Assembly: GCF_017498505.1 (NCBI RefSeq)
Contig: NZ_CP071798.1
Span: 186,001-250,000 of the forward strand
Direction of reading: 5' to 3'
Length of the DNA stretch: 64,000 nt
Source of the DNA: Sporosarcina sp. Te-1
GTDB taxonomy: Bacteria; Bacillota; Bacilli; Bacillales_A; Planococcaceae
The position numbers were made by a program, and so were the translations under genes. Within the stretch, counting starts at the first letter, position 1, and each line of letters opens with the position of its first letter. Shown piece after piece: positions 17,051 through 26,572 of this stretch. The notes under the pieces were generated by a model. The model was not told where the DNA came from. It did no database searches and saw nothing but the letters and a program-made list of their open reading frames with translations.

Positions 17051-18514
17051 TCATTCATGTAATTCAGAAACAGTGACAAATGAGTACCCTTCATTCTCCA
17101 GGTACGTCAGAACAGCTTCAAGACCATCCGCAGTTGTCTGATGGATATCATGCATCAGGATAATGCTTCCGTCTTTTGTTTGCTGTTTCACTTTCTCTAA
17201 AATCTTTTTAGGATCGTGATGTTGCCAATCCAATGTGTCGACATCCCATAATACGATTGGCATGTCAGAAATACCTCGAATCCGTTGATTTACTGCTCCG
17301 TAAGGTGGGCGGAACGCGGTCGCTTTTTGACCAGTTACTTCCTCGATCATGCGTGAGGTTTTTTGGATCTCATCGATGACACGGGCGCTTGGGAGCTTAA
17401 CAAGATTCGGATGGTTCCATGTGTGATTGCCTAACTCATGACCGGCTTGCTGGACCGAGGCTGCCACATCTGGATAATATTCGACCCGGCTGCCTAGCAT
17501 AAAAAACGTTGCTTTCGCGTCATGGCGTTTTAGAATGTCGAGAATTTGCGGTGTCACTTTTGGCTCCGGACCATCATCGAATGTCAACGCTACTCTTTTG
17601 GATACCGGTTTTTCTGCATGTGAGTTCATGTTGTCTTCAGATGTTTGATCGTCCTTTGTGTTGTCATTTTGTGACGGCTTTTCTGGCTTTTTCTCCGTAT
17701 GTTCATCCGTTTTCACAGGGGCCGCCTCTTCAGACTGGTACGTTTTCAACAGCAAGGAATTAATTGATGAAAGTGACAGCGATACAATAGGCTGGCCAAT
17801 TGTTCGATCCGTAACAATCTGAGGGTTAAGGTAGAAAATAATCGCTTCATCGGTCAGCGCATATTCACTAAAATTGCTCCATAATGGTTCTAACCATTTC
17901 TCATAGTCATCCGTTAATTTATTTTGAAGAGAGGGATCTTCGATCAATGCCTCTTTCACACGGGAAGACAGGATTGTTAAATTCTCCGGATCTCGATTCA
18001 AAACATCGGCAATTGTATGCATGGCTCCGGTTGACGGGTGTAAATGGAACGAATGGATAGTCATATGAGTCTTTCCATCGCTAAAATTGCTTCCTGAGAC
18101 GACGACAAATGAATAGTGTCCTGACTTATGCTGCATTGTCTCAAATGAAATATTGAGTTCGCCAGTTGGATCTTTTTTAATTTTTTTCAGCTGATCCATC
18201 CGTTTTAGAAAGTTGGAACGTTCGTCATTTATGTAAGAGAGGACTTTCTCATTGAACAGGTTATGTGTGCTTTGTGGATATTGGATTGCATAGGGCGCTT
18301 TTTTATCGTTGGACATTTCCGTTACAATTTTAATCCCTGGGTAGGTCGATTCGATTGATTCGATAGAGACAGAAGCGGTAGCGTTCGTACTGTTATTTTT
18401 CTGTTCCTTTTTGAGGCCGGGGCTTGAAATAATAAAGATCGCGGTAATGGTCAATGTGATGATGGCGATTGAAAAGGCAAAATCAATCCAGATTTTCCGC
18501 CTAGGTTTTCTCAT
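17051..18514 (-). CDS. PdaC-like polysaccharide deacetylase
   Basis: A 487-residue extracytoplasmic enzyme with an N-terminal membrane anchor (residues about 11-30), a DUF4163/DUF3298 (RsiV-like) region to about residue 250, a charged Lys/Glu/Asp linker (260-305), and a NodB deacetylase domain. NodB motifs are intact: TFDDGPE (about 311), HTWNHPN, RPPYG, DVDTLDW and LMHDIH, giving the Asp/His/His metal site and catalytic His. B. subtilis PdaC has the same architecture and deacetylates N-acetylmuramic acid in peptidoglycan, conferring lysozyme resistance. ATG follows AAAGGAG. Substrate choice (MurNAc or GlcNAc) is inferred. Confidence 0.88.
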   Translation of the reverse strand: MRKPRRKIWIDFAFSIAIITLTITAIFIISSPGLKKEQKNNSTNATASVSIESIESTYPGIKIVTEMSNDKKAPYAIQYPQSTHNLFNEKVLSYINDERSNFLKRMDQLKKIKKDPTGELNISFETMQHKSGHYSFVVVSGSNFSDGKTHMTIHSFHLHPSTGAMHTIADVLNRDPENLTILSSRVKEALIEDPSLQNKLTDDYEKWLEPLWSNFSEYALTDEAIIFYLNPQIVTDRTIGQPIVSLSLSSINSLLLKTYQSEEAAPVKTDEHTEKKPEKPSQNDNTKDDQTSEDNMNSHAEKPVSKRVALTFDDGPEPKVTPQILDILKRHDAKATFFMLGSRVEYYPDVAASVQQAGHELGNHTWNHPNLVKLPSARVIDEIQKTSRMIEEVTGQKATAFRPPYGAVNQRIRGISDMPIVLWDVDTLDWQHHDPKKILEKVKQQTKDGSIILMHDIHQTTADGLEAVLTYLENEGYSFVTVSELHE

Positions 18515-19032
18515 TCTGCTAAACTCCTTTTTCCTTTGTAAAGACTTAGACGGGGATACATGAGGAATAGTTTCGAATAAAACGATCTTTTGTCGAAACT
18601 TTATCTTTCTCTAGTATACAACATACAAAATCTGACACAATGGAAAAAGGAGTATTTTTATAAAAAAAGAGAGTATGAAGCTAGAACTTCTTCTACTAAT
18701 CTGTATCTGAAGAATTCCATCGAGAGACCTCTTTGCACGCCGGGCATGTGTCCGGCTGTTCTTCAAGAATATTTGATAACGAACTTGTTATATTATGAAG
18801 TCTTTGTAGGGGATGCTTGGATGATCTACAGTTTTGCGAGAATGATGCCGAATTATACGCGGTTGACGCGGGTAGACACTTGGGAAGATTTTTTTGTTCA
18901 CCTGATTACCTGACAAATCTACAAAGCTATCCTGCCTTCCTGAGATCCAGCCTTTGTATGAACTTTACGAAAGGCTCCTGTTTTCACTTGATTGGAGAAG
19001 GAGTTTCCCCTTCTATGTACCCATCCTCCCCT
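18515..19032. other. Gene-free stretch upstream of trhO
   Basis: About 520 bp. Open frames at 18590-18913 (TTG start) and 18817-19059 lack ribosome sites and recognisable proteins, and they overlap each other. No tRNA, riboswitch or mobile element was recognised. Confidence 0.45.
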
Positions 19033-19060
19033 TTTACATGCGTGCCTTTTGTGGTATAAT
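19033..19060 (+). promoter_or_regulatory. Promoter of trhO
   Basis: TTTACA (19033-19038), 16-bp spacer, TATAAT (19055-19060). Leader of about 115 nt before the chosen start. Confidence 0.7.
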
Positions 19061-19180
19061 ATCCAAGGCCCGGATCTTGCAAATGCGGGTTAGCTGTTAT
19101 GTGTTTACAATCGAATATTGTTAAACCGAACCGGCTGTTATCCCTATTGCAAAGAGAAAAAACAGAAGGTGGTTGACGAG

Positions 19181-20161
19181 ATGGAAAAAGGCGGATATAG
19201 GGTTTTATTATTCTACAAATACGTAGAAATCGAAGACCCAGAAACATTTACTGCCGAGCATTTGGCATTTTGTAAGGAACTTGGCTTGAAAGGCCGGATT
19301 CTAATCGGCAAAGAAGGCATTAATGGTACATGTTCAGGCACGATTGAGCAGACCGATGCTTACATGGCAAAAATGCATAGTGACGAACGATTTAAAGATT
19401 TATGGTTTAAGATTGACGAAACAGATGGACATGCGTTCAAAAAAATGCACGTTCGCTACCGCCATGAAATTGTTAATTTAAGTTTGGACAATGATGTTGA
19501 TCCGACTGAATTGACAGGAGAGTATTTAAGTCCTGAGGAATTTTACAAGCAAATGCAAGAAGAAAATACAGTGGTATTGGATGCTCGTAACGATTACGAG
19601 TTTGACCTCGGTCATTTCAGAGGGGCCGTCCGCCCGGACATCGAAACGTTCCGTGAACTGCCAGAGTGGATTCATGAAAACAAGGAGATGTTTGAAGGTA
19701 AGAAAATCCTTGCATACTGCACCGGAGGAATTCGTTGCGAGAAGTTCACTGGATGGTTGAAACGCGAAGGCTTTGAGGATGTAGCTCATCTTCACGGAGG
19801 CATTGTGACATACGGTAAAGATCCGGTTGTCAAAGGCCAACTATGGGATGGACAGTGCTATGTGTTTGATGAAAGAATTGCCGTGCCAATCAATCAAGTA
19901 GAACATGTTGTGGTCGGTCGAGATCATTTTGACGGCACGCCATGCGAGCGGTATGTCAATTGTGCAAATCCGGAGTGTAATGCGAAGATTCTTTGCTCGG
20001 AAGAAAATGAGCATTTCTATATGAGAAGCTGTTCAGACGAATGCCGTACTCATCCACGAAATCGTTATTTTGTAGAACACAACTTGACAGTTGATGAGTT
20101 TAATCAACGTCTTGAAGCGATTGACAAACGCCGTGAAGAGACAGCGGCTACTGTTCAGTGA
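19181..20161 (+). CDS. trhO: tRNA uridine(34) hydroxylase TrhO
   Basis: A 326-residue rhodanese-domain protein of the YbfQ/TrhO family, which hydroxylates U34 of certain tRNAs to ho5U using prephenate-linked or oxygen-dependent chemistry. The N-terminal domain ([21 protein letters not shown]) precedes the rhodanese domain with [15 protein letters not shown] and the active-site loop [10 protein letters not shown]; the C terminus has a cysteine-rich [13 protein letters not shown] and CSDECR cluster, probably a zinc site. ATG at 19181 follows AAGGTGG. The frame is open back to 19118 but has no ribosome site there. Monocistronic with its own promoter and terminator. Confidence 0.92.
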   Translation: MEKGGYRVLLFYKYVEIEDPETFTAEHLAFCKELGLKGRILIGKEGINGTCSGTIEQTDAYMAKMHSDERFKDLWFKIDETDGHAFKKMHVRYRHEIVNLSLDNDVDPTELTGEYLSPEEFYKQMQEENTVVLDARNDYEFDLGHFRGAVRPDIETFRELPEWIHENKEMFEGKKILAYCTGGIRCEKFTGWLKREGFEDVAHLHGGIVTYGKDPVVKGQLWDGQCYVFDERIAVPINQVEHVVVGRDHFDGTPCERYVNCANPECNAKILCSEENEHFYMRSCSDECRTHPRNRYFVEHNLTVDEFNQRLEAIDKRREETAATVQ

Positions 20162-20189
20162 TCTACCGTACAACGACTTAAAGAGGAAG

Positions 20190-20235
20190 GCTGCAGGTAC
20201 GTTCGAGAAAATCGAGCATGCCTGCAGTCTTTTTT
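20190..20235 (+). terminator. Terminator of trhO
   Basis: Stem GCTGCAGG (20190-20197) / CCTGCAG (20221-20227) with inner TCGA/TCGA pairing, followed by TCTTTTTT. Confidence 0.8.
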
Positions 20236-20513
20236 CATTATCCGAAAGACTTAAAAACAGCAGGGTATACACACTCATCGTAGATTTGCCATCCGCTTCA
20301 CGCAAAATGAGAAAAGACAAAGAAACTGCAGTGACGTCAGTTGAGAAAATATCTAAGCTTCTATTTTAACAATTCTATCATTATGACTTTACTCATGAAC
20401 TCTACTAGAAAATGGAAATAAGTGAATCGTTTCGAGTGAACTACCCTGATAAAAGAATCTATTCGCCTTACTTTTCGTATAGAAATTAGATATGTGAGTA
20501 GGAGGGCTTTGAC

Positions 20514-21956
20514 ATGAGAGTGATGATAGGCGCTATTATAGCAGCCTTTTGCATACTGGCAGCGGGTTGTTCCGTCGATGAAAAAAACAAGGTGGCTCCA
20601 TCTGCAAGCAGCGAAGAAAGTGAAGTCGTCGATGAAGTAAATGCTGATGAGCAGGAGAATAGCCCAAGTAGTGAGGAAAGTGGAAAGAATATTTCAAATC
20701 AAATGGGTGAGGCGGCGACAACACCAGAAGAGCTGGCCCAGTTTCCGCCAGGTCAATTGACAAAAGAGTTTTCAGTCGATCGGGAAACATCGATGTGGAT
20801 TGGACAGAAAGTACACGAGGATATTCAAGACGAGTTCTTGAGAGAAATGGAGTCTATACTCGAAACCACAAAGGATCCAGAGGACTTGTACGCTGTGTTC
20901 CTTCATGTATTAGGTGGTGCCCAATATCATGAGGTCGTTCAACCTCTTATTGATTACTCACCGGACTTTAAGGAGCCGATTTTGCCGGAGCCGTATGAAA
21001 TGACAACGGAAGGAACACAGGCTGCTATCCCGGAAAAAGCGATCATCCTTTTGGACGCCAGTTCAAGCATGCTGTTACATGCGGATGGCAAGCTTAAAAT
21101 GGATACGGCAAAAAGGGCGGTCAAGGGATTTGCCGCCACAATTGGCAGTGAAAGTGACATGTCTCTATATGTATATGGACATGCCGGGACGCAAAATAAG
21201 GCGGATAAAACATTGTCATGTGGAACAATTGATGAGATCTATCCACTCAGCCAGTATAATGAAAAAGAGTTTGATCAAGCTGTTGATTCTGTAGTGGCAA
21301 GTGGCTGGACCCCGTTGGCAGGGGCTATCAAACAAGCTCGTTTGGACCATGAACAGACGGGAGAAGATTTAACACTTTATATTGTCAGTGATGGTGCCGA
21401 GACGTGCGATGGAGATCCGGTGGAAGAGGCTAGGGCTTTTGCTGAACTTTCCGAGGATCGACATGTGAATGTGATCGGGTTCCAAGTGGATCAGACGGCT
21501 GAAAGCCAATTAAAAGAAGTCGCGGAAGCCGGTAACGGCACGTATCTGGCGGCAAATTCTTTAGAAGAGATGACGGATGGCATATCAAAATTATGGCTGC
21601 CGTCAGACATGGATCTTGTAGGCTTAATGTATTTCCAAGCTGACGCATGGCCAAAAACGATGGCACGTGACAAAGTATGGAATATGGCAAACCTTGCAAA
21701 TGATCAGATTCGCGTAGAGAGTGATCGTTTTGCCGGCGCGGCATACCTCCTCGAAAGAAAAAAAATGATTGATTCATCGACGAAAGAGGAGTTGCTTGCC
21801 ATCGTTGAGAAGCACAGAGAACAATACAAACAACTGCTTGAAGAACTAAAAGAAGAGAAATATGCATTGATTCAGGATGAACTTGACCTGATTAATAAAA
21901 AAGTCGACGATTATAGGGAACGGATGAAGAAATTGAAAAAGGAGCAAGGGAAGTGA
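20514..21956 (+). CDS. vWA-domain lipoprotein
   Basis: A 480-residue lipoprotein. The signal peptide ends in lipobox LAAGC (Cys19), followed by a long acidic Ser/Glu linker (20-75). A von Willebrand A domain runs from about residue 175 to 360: the MIDAS motif D-A-S-S-S (DASSSM), GWTPLAGAI supplying the MIDAS threonine, and VSDGAETCDGD. Two cysteines may form a disulfide. The C-terminal 80 residues are a strongly charged coiled coil (LLEELKEEKYALIQDEL). vWA domains bind ligands through a metal; B. subtilis YwmC/YwmD are smaller vWA lipoproteins. SD AGGAGGG. It is flanked by terminators, so it is a stand-alone surface protein of unknown role. Confidence 0.87.
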   Translation: MRVMIGAIIAAFCILAAGCSVDEKNKVAPSASSEESEVVDEVNADEQENSPSSEESGKNISNQMGEAATTPEELAQFPPGQLTKEFSVDRETSMWIGQKVHEDIQDEFLREMESILETTKDPEDLYAVFLHVLGGAQYHEVVQPLIDYSPDFKEPILPEPYEMTTEGTQAAIPEKAIILLDASSSMLLHADGKLKMDTAKRAVKGFAATIGSESDMSLYVYGHAGTQNKADKTLSCGTIDEIYPLSQYNEKEFDQAVDSVVASGWTPLAGAIKQARLDHEQTGEDLTLYIVSDGAETCDGDPVEEARAFAELSEDRHVNVIGFQVDQTAESQLKEVAEAGNGTYLAANSLEEMTDGISKLWLPSDMDLVGLMYFQADAWPKTMARDKVWNMANLANDQIRVESDRFAGAAYLLERKKMIDSSTKEELLAIVEKHREQYKQLLEELKEEKYALIQDELDLINKKVDDYRERMKKLKKEQGK

Positions 21957-21961
21957 AGCGG

Positions 21962-22005
21962 CTAACGCCAGGTGAACCAATGGACCTGGCGTTAGTTGTT
22001 TTTTT
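21962..22005 (+). terminator. Terminator of the vWA lipoprotein gene
   Basis: Perfect 12-bp stem CTAACGCCAGGT (21962-21973) / ACCTGGCGTTAG (21984-21995), then TTGTTTTTTT. Confidence 0.92.
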
Positions 22006-22187
22006 ATGTATAATTTAATTGTTAGGATAAATACCAAGTAAATAGATTCTTAAAACAAAAGCCGTGTATATATTGACAACATTCTTCATTTTGTAAAATA
22101 GGATCGATTGCACATTCTTGTCCTTATTTGTGTTCGTAAATGGTATACTACTATGAGTGAATTTGATTTTTGGAGGACTTTGCGAGA

Positions 22188-23003
22188 ATGGAATGGAAAA
22201 ATATTTATCGCGGATTTTTAATGGGAATCAGCGACTTGATACCTGGAGTCAGTGGAGGGACAATTGCGTTCATCCTAGGAATATATGATCGGTTGCTTGC
22301 TGCAATCAGTGGAATTTTCAGTCGTGATTGGAAGAAACATATCGGGTTTCTTTTGCCTTTAGGCATTGGCATTGGAATCACATTAGTTTTATTTAGTCGC
22401 GTTATTGATTACTTATTGAAGAATTATCATCAGCCGACTCAGTATTTCTTCCTTGGTTTAATAATCGGTATTCTGCCTTTTATTTCGAAACAGGCAAGTA
22501 TGCGTAAGAATTTTAAATTTGGACATTACATTCTTTTGCTCCTTGTAGCCGCTGCCCTGGCATCAACTGCTTTCATCAAACCGGTCGATGCCAATGTTAT
22601 CACCTCATTAACAGCAAAAAATACAATTGGCCTGTTTTTCGCTGGTTGGGCGGGAAGCATGGCAATGTTATTGCCTGGAATTAGCGGTTCGTTCATTTTA
22701 TTGTTGCTGGGTGTCTATCCAACGGCAATCAATGCTCTATCCACGATGAATCTTCCTTTAATTATCGTGATCGGTGCAGGTGTCGTAGTTGGATTTATTG
22801 TTAGCAGCAAGGCGATTGCATATCTATTGCATCACTATCGGCATAGTATGTTTTCAATTATCATCGGATTGATTTTAGGTTCCATTTTCGTTATATATCC
22901 GGGAATTCCCGAAAGTGGAACTCCGTTTGTCATGAGTGCAATTGCATTGATTACGGGATTGATTGTCGCAAATATGTTTAATAGTGCAGATCCCACAACG
23001 TAA
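22188..23003 (+). CDS. popT: Polyprenyl-phosphate transporter, DUF368 (PopT)
   Basis: A 271-residue membrane protein of the DUF368 family with about eight hydrophobic segments. Two internally repeated motifs are visible, DLIPGVSGGT (residues about 15-24) and LLPGISGSF (about 160-168), hallmark of DUF368 and of inverted-repeat transporters. DUF368 proteins (PopT) were shown to recycle undecaprenyl phosphate across the membrane for wall synthesis, in parallel with the DedA protein UptA. ATG at 22188 follows GGAGG; a TTG at 22170 overlaps that site. An extended -10 element TGGTATACT (22141-22149) lies just upstream. Confidence 0.88.
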   Translation: MEWKNIYRGFLMGISDLIPGVSGGTIAFILGIYDRLLAAISGIFSRDWKKHIGFLLPLGIGIGITLVLFSRVIDYLLKNYHQPTQYFFLGLIIGILPFISKQASMRKNFKFGHYILLLLVAAALASTAFIKPVDANVITSLTAKNTIGLFFAGWAGSMAMLLPGISGSFILLLLGVYPTAINALSTMNLPLIIVIGAGVVVGFIVSSKAIAYLLHHYRHSMFSIIIGLILGSIFVIYPGIPESGTPFVMSAIALITGLIVANMFNSADPTT

Positions 23004-23022
23004 TAACCGGTGTATTGATGTG

Positions 23023-23080
23023 CCGCTTCTGTACAAATCACAGCTAACCTTAGGCAGTGATTTGTGCAGAAGCGGTATTT
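23023..23080 (+). terminator. Long-stem terminator of popT
   Basis: A 19-bp stem with one non-canonical pair between 23023-23041 and 23057-23075, 15-nt loop, then TATTTTT. Unusually long for a terminator. Confidence 0.7.
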
Positions 23081-23103
23081 TTAGTTTTTCAAGATGTGTT
23101 TTC

Positions 23104-23145
23104 AAATAAAAAGAGATCTGACGCAACCGTATGATGTCAGATCTC
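23104..23145 (-). terminator. Terminator of the DUF5658 gene
   Basis: Perfect 10-bp stem GAGATCTGAC (23113-23122) / GTCAGATCTC (23136-23145); on the minus strand it is followed by TTTTTATTT. Confidence 0.85.
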
Positions 23146-23151
23146 GAAACG

Positions 23152-23493
23152 TTATAAGATATTTAGTGATGCCATGACAATCCAGCAAATATGATAGGCG
23201 ATTATAATGACATACAGGAGAAGCGCTGTCAGCAACATAATTCGCAAATAAAATAGATGTGTCATTTTCGTCACCAAAAATAACAATGATAAAGGAAGAA
23301 TGAATTTAACGAAATAGAAAAGGGCAATATTCATTTCGTAAATGGTTCTCATAATAGGATTAAACTCTTCGATCAGCCCTTGACGCAAGCCGAGATCTGT
23401 AAAAATGGCGTCCATCATGCTTAAGCATAATAGCAGAAAAGAGGCATTCCATAATCTGCTTCTTGAATGGGGTAATGTTCTGGCTGTTTCCAT
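23152..23493 (-). CDS. Small membrane protein, DUF5658-like
   Basis: A 113-residue protein with three hydrophobic segments (about residues 15-32, 52-75 and 80-108). The pattern of an Asp in the first helix (MMDAIFTDLGL) followed by E-x-N-P-I-M at residues 42-47 is typical of the DUF5658 group of small membrane proteins. ATG is at the head of the frame; the gene stands alone between popT (convergent) and the GNAT gene (divergent). Function unknown. Confidence 0.65.
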   Translation of the reverse strand: METARTLPHSRSRLWNASFLLLCLSMMDAIFTDLGLRQGLIEEFNPIMRTIYEMNIALFYFVKFILPLSLLFLVTKMTHLFYLRIMLLTALLLYVIIIAYHICWIVMASLNIL

Positions 23494-23747
23494 GGTTTCA
23501 CTCCCGACACATAGTTCGCGGTTGCTAGTAACCGTTCCTTAGACATATAGGATATGGAATCTTTCCGGATTTTATTCAAACGTTCGTCTAGCCTGTAATG
23601 GAAAATATTAATTTCTGTTATCTATTCTTGCTAGCAAAGCAATTCGTTGCGTGGTTGAAAAAACTTGCTTATATTGAGTGGAAGGGCAGCTTGTTTATTA
23701 AACTTCACTATTCTATCAACTAAAAGTGTGAGCAGGGGTGGGAAAAC
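23494..23747. other. Divergent intergenic region
   Basis: 254 bp between the DUF5658 and GNAT genes. No RNA gene, repeat or clear promoter pair was recognised. Confidence 0.35.
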
Positions 23748-24263
23748 ATGGTCTTACAGCTAGTAAAACCGGCATTAGAATATGAAGAAGCATATCAATC
23801 GTTCCATAATGAATGGAATTTTGCAGACGAAATGTATACGCCTTCGTTTATCCGAAAAGGTTATGGTCATTTCAAGGACTACGTACAACAGTGTTTGTTA
23901 GCAGAGAAAGGACTCGGTATTCCGAAAGATTGGTTACCTTACTCGACTTATTGGCTCATCGAAAATAAGCGTATACTGGGTGCATCTATTTTGCGTCACG
24001 GACTGAACAAATGCTTATCCAACTCAGAGGGACATATCAGTTTAGGGATCAGGCCGAGCGACAGAGGCAGTGGATATGGCGCGGTATTCCTCTCTTTGGC
24101 ACTTGCGGAATTAAAAAAACTTGGTGTCGGCAAGGCGCTTGTTGTTTGTGAAGAAGGTAATATTCCATCCGAGAAGACGATTTTGCGTGTAGGAGGAATA
24201 AGAGATATCGACTATATAGAAAGGGATGGTACCGTATTGCAGCGCTATTGGATCATTATATGA
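23748..24263 (+). CDS. GNAT-family N-acetyltransferase
   Basis: A 171-residue acetyl-CoA-dependent acetyltransferase. The acetyl-CoA-binding loop of motif A is RPSDRGSGYGAVFL (about residues 103-116), preceded by a beta strand HISLGIRPS, and the C terminus carries the usual G-x-x-x-x-x-x-Y-I-x-R-x-G pattern. It has a weak ribosome site GCAGGGGTGGG before ATG. The stop codon overlaps, as ATGA, an ATG that opens a decayed reading frame. Acceptor substrate unknown. Confidence 0.85.
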   Translation: MVLQLVKPALEYEEAYQSFHNEWNFADEMYTPSFIRKGYGHFKDYVQQCLLAEKGLGIPKDWLPYSTYWLIENKRILGASILRHGLNKCLSNSEGHISLGIRPSDRGSGYGAVFLSLALAELKKLGVGKALVVCEEGNIPSEKTILRVGGIRDIDYIERDGTVLQRYWIII

Positions 24264-24652
24264 ACAAAGAAGAACAGATTAAGAAGTGGATAGAGGTCAC
24301 GCTTCGCGCAAAAGTGGTTGGAATAATCCGTACTGCAGACGGTTTTTTCAAGAAGTCTTCATGGTGCAATTGGAGAGTAAAAGAGTGGAAGTTCGATTAA
24401 GCAATCAGGAAGCTAGAACAAAGCGGAAATGGGACCGGTACTGCGTTCCATCCCGAGTGGACTGATTTCCCGGAGGTATTTCTTTATTCGTTCCTTTCCG
24501 GTTATGCTTCTAAGAAATCGTTGTCACCTCAAATGGTGGAACAAGTGTATGTCTCATTACAAATGAGGGAAGTGGTCCTCTGTTTCATAAAGAAACGGAA
24601 TATTCAAACCGTCTATTTAAATAGGAAAGCGGCCATCCGGAGAGTCTGGTGA
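24260..24652 (+). pseudogene. Decayed gene, possible kinase remnant
   Basis: An ATG overlapping the GNAT stop (24260) opens a 46-codon frame ending in TAA at about 24398-24400; the same frame then stays open for over 80 codons to TGA at 24652. A second frame across 24350-24465 also reads protein-like (VFMVQLESKRVEVRLSN then KRKWDRY), suggesting an indel near 24350. The downstream part, with FLYSFLSGYASK, is vaguely like the C terminus of APH-type phosphotransferases. I therefore read this as a frameshifted, internally deleted gene; family assignment is weak. A terminator overlaps its end. Confidence 0.45.
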
Positions 24653-24676
24653 ATGGACTCTTTTGGATGGCCTTTT
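24631..24676 (+). terminator. Terminator after GNAT/decayed gene
   Basis: Stem GGCCATCC (24631-24638) / GGATGGCC (24665-24672) with inner GAGAGT/ACTC pairing, then TTTT. Confidence 0.8.
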
Positions 24677-24687
24677 GTGAGAAAGTA

Positions 24688-24725
24688 ACAGGTGGAGGAA
24701 GTTTATGCCTTCTCCACCTGTTTTT
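24688..24725. terminator. Terminator of katA, possibly bidirectional
   Basis: Perfect 10-bp stem ACAGGTGGAG (24688-24697) / CTCCACCTGT (24712-24721), with T-rich sequence on both outward sides, 10 nt past the catalase stop. Confidence 0.75.
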
Positions 24726-24735
24726 CATATCGTTA

Positions 24736-26226
24736 TTAGCCGATTACTTGTTCCTCGAGCACTTCATTCATTGTAATGCCGAGTGCGTTCGCTACACCTT
24801 CCCCATACGCGGGGTCCGCCTGGTAGCAATGACGGATATGTCGGATTTTGATTTCTTTCGGGGCATCCCCCATATTGCGGGCGGTATTGCCGAAAAGAAC
24901 TTCCTTTTGATCGTCATTCATCAAATTGAATAGTTTTCCTGGCTGTGTAAAATAGTCGCTGTCATCTTCACGGAAATCCCAATGCGCAGCATCTCCGTAC
25001 AGTTTAAGAGGCGGCTCTTTAAAGTCTGGCTGCTCTTTCCATTCGCCAAAGCTATTTGGTTCATAGGAAGTCCGGCTGCCGTGGTTGCCATCCACGCGCA
25101 TCGCACCATCGCGGTGGAAGCTATGGAATGGACATTTCGGTGCATTTACCGGTATTTGGTGATGATTGACACCAAGACGGTACCGTTGTGCGTCTCCGTA
25201 CGAGAATAAACGGGCTTGCAACATCTTATCAGGCGAGAAGCCGATGCCTGGTACGATAGCTGCTGGCGTGAAAGCGGCTTGTTCCACTTCAGCAAAATAG
25301 TTGTCCGGGTTACGGTTCAATTCGAATTCTCCAACCTCTATTAAAGGAAAGTCTTTTTTGTACCAGACTTTCGTCAAATCAAACGGATTATAATCCATGT
25401 TTAATGCTTGTTCTTCAGTCATTACCTGAATATACATTTTCCATTTCGGGAAGTCACCGTTGTCAATGCTGTCTAACAGGTCACGTTGATGGGACTCGCG
25501 ATCCAATCCAATTAATTCCGTTGCTTCAGCATCAGTCAAGTTTTCAATGCCCTGCTGGGAGCGGAAGTGGAATTTTACCCAAACCCGTTCGTTGTTGGCA
25601 TTGATCATGCTATACGTATGACTGCCGAATCCATGCATATGCCGATATGTTTTTGGAATGCCGCGTTCGCTCATGACAATGGTAATTTGATGCAATGCTT
25701 CGGGAAGGGACGTCCAAAAATCCCAATTGTTAGTCGCACTCCGCATGTTTGTGCGCGGATCCCGTTTTACGGCGTGATTCAAGTCTGGGAACTGGAGAGG
25801 ATCTCGGAAAAAGAAAACAGGTGTATTATTGCCGACTAGATCCCAGTTTCCTTCCTCTGTATAGAATTTCAAGGCAAAGCCACGAATATCCCGCTCCGCG
25901 TCTGCTGCTCCCCGCTCTCCGGCAACAGTAGAAAAACGTGCAAACATCGGCGTTTGTTTGCCGATTTCAGAAAAGATTTTTGCTTTCGTATATTGTGTAA
26001 TGTCGTTTGTTACGGTAAAAGTGCCATACGCACCTGATCCTTTGGCATGCATCCGTCTTTCTGGGATTACTTCTCGGTCAAAGTGGGCCAATTTCTCAAT
26101 TAGCCAAACATCCTGTAGTAGGACTGGGCCTCTTGGTCCGGCCGTCAAGGAGTTTTGATTGTCAACAACTGGAGCACCGGCAGCAGTTGTTAACCTGTTT
26201 TGAGAACGATTATCATTGTTGTTCAT
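24736..26226 (-). CDS. katA: Heme catalase (clade 3 type)
   Basis: A 496-residue monofunctional heme catalase that converts hydrogen peroxide to water and oxygen in the cytoplasm. The catalytic His is in [12 protein letters not shown] (about residue 60), the distal Asn in [14 protein letters not shown] (about 133), and the proximal heme-ligand Tyr in [14 protein letters not shown] (about 343). The length of about 490 fits small-subunit catalases such as KatA. SD AAGGGGG precedes the ATG. Two PerR-like boxes about 85-115 bp upstream suggest peroxide induction. Its product shares a divergent intergenic region with the GGDEF/EAL gene. Confidence 0.97.
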   Translation of the reverse strand: MNNNDNRSQNRLTTAAGAPVVDNQNSLTAGPRGPVLLQDVWLIEKLAHFDREVIPERRMHAKGSGAYGTFTVTNDITQYTKAKIFSEIGKQTPMFARFSTVAGERGAADAERDIRGFALKFYTEEGNWDLVGNNTPVFFFRDPLQFPDLNHAVKRDPRTNMRSATNNWDFWTSLPEALHQITIVMSERGIPKTYRHMHGFGSHTYSMINANNERVWVKFHFRSQQGIENLTDAEATELIGLDRESHQRDLLDSIDNGDFPKWKMYIQVMTEEQALNMDYNPFDLTKVWYKKDFPLIEVGEFELNRNPDNYFAEVEQAAFTPAAIVPGIGFSPDKMLQARLFSYGDAQRYRLGVNHHQIPVNAPKCPFHSFHRDGAMRVDGNHGSRTSYEPNSFGEWKEQPDFKEPPLKLYGDAAHWDFREDDSDYFTQPGKLFNLMNDDQKEVLFGNTARNMGDAPKEIKIRHIRHCYQADPAYGEGVANALGITMNEVLEEQVIG

Positions 26227-26309
26227 TTGTGAAATCCCCCTTAGTTATTGATTTATCAATGTTCAATGATAACTATATCAAAGTGAAATAAGGAAAGCTA
26301 TCATTTTGT

Positions 26310-26341
26310 TTAGAATAATTATCGACAAATAATTCTTATCA
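26310..26341 (-). promoter_or_regulatory. Two PerR/Fur-type boxes upstream of katA
   Basis: TTAGAATAATTATCG (26310-26324) matches 11 of 14 defined positions of the PerR box TTATAATNATTATAA; AAATAATTCTTATCA (26327-26341) matches 10. PerR represses katA in B. subtilis until oxidised by peroxide. The katA -35/-10 could not be fixed, so geometry is unproven, and Fur cannot be excluded. Confidence 0.5.
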
Positions 26342-26572
26342 GGAAGATGTTATTATCATGATTTGACAGGGAGTTAGTACAACATGTCGAATGAGAATAG
26401 GAAAACAAGGAAGTCGTCGAAGGCAAGGGCACCAACAATGGTTGAAGAGAAAGGATGATGATTATATAGGACGTTAGACAGTTCCTTTCAGAGTGGATAG
26501 TGACTATTAGACTTGTTTTGAGTATACTCTTCATAGAATGAGAGCCGATTAGGCTAGGATGGAAGTGTAGGT

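Noticed and set aside
18590..19059. Two overlapping open frames (107 and 80 codons) upstream of trhO
   Set aside because: No ribosome site, overlapping frames, no recognisable protein features; the second runs into the trhO promoter.
22075..22105. TTGACA near 22074 as the popT promoter
   Set aside because: The only plausible -10 (TAAAAT) is 15 bp away, too short; the extended -10 at 22141-22149 is more likely.
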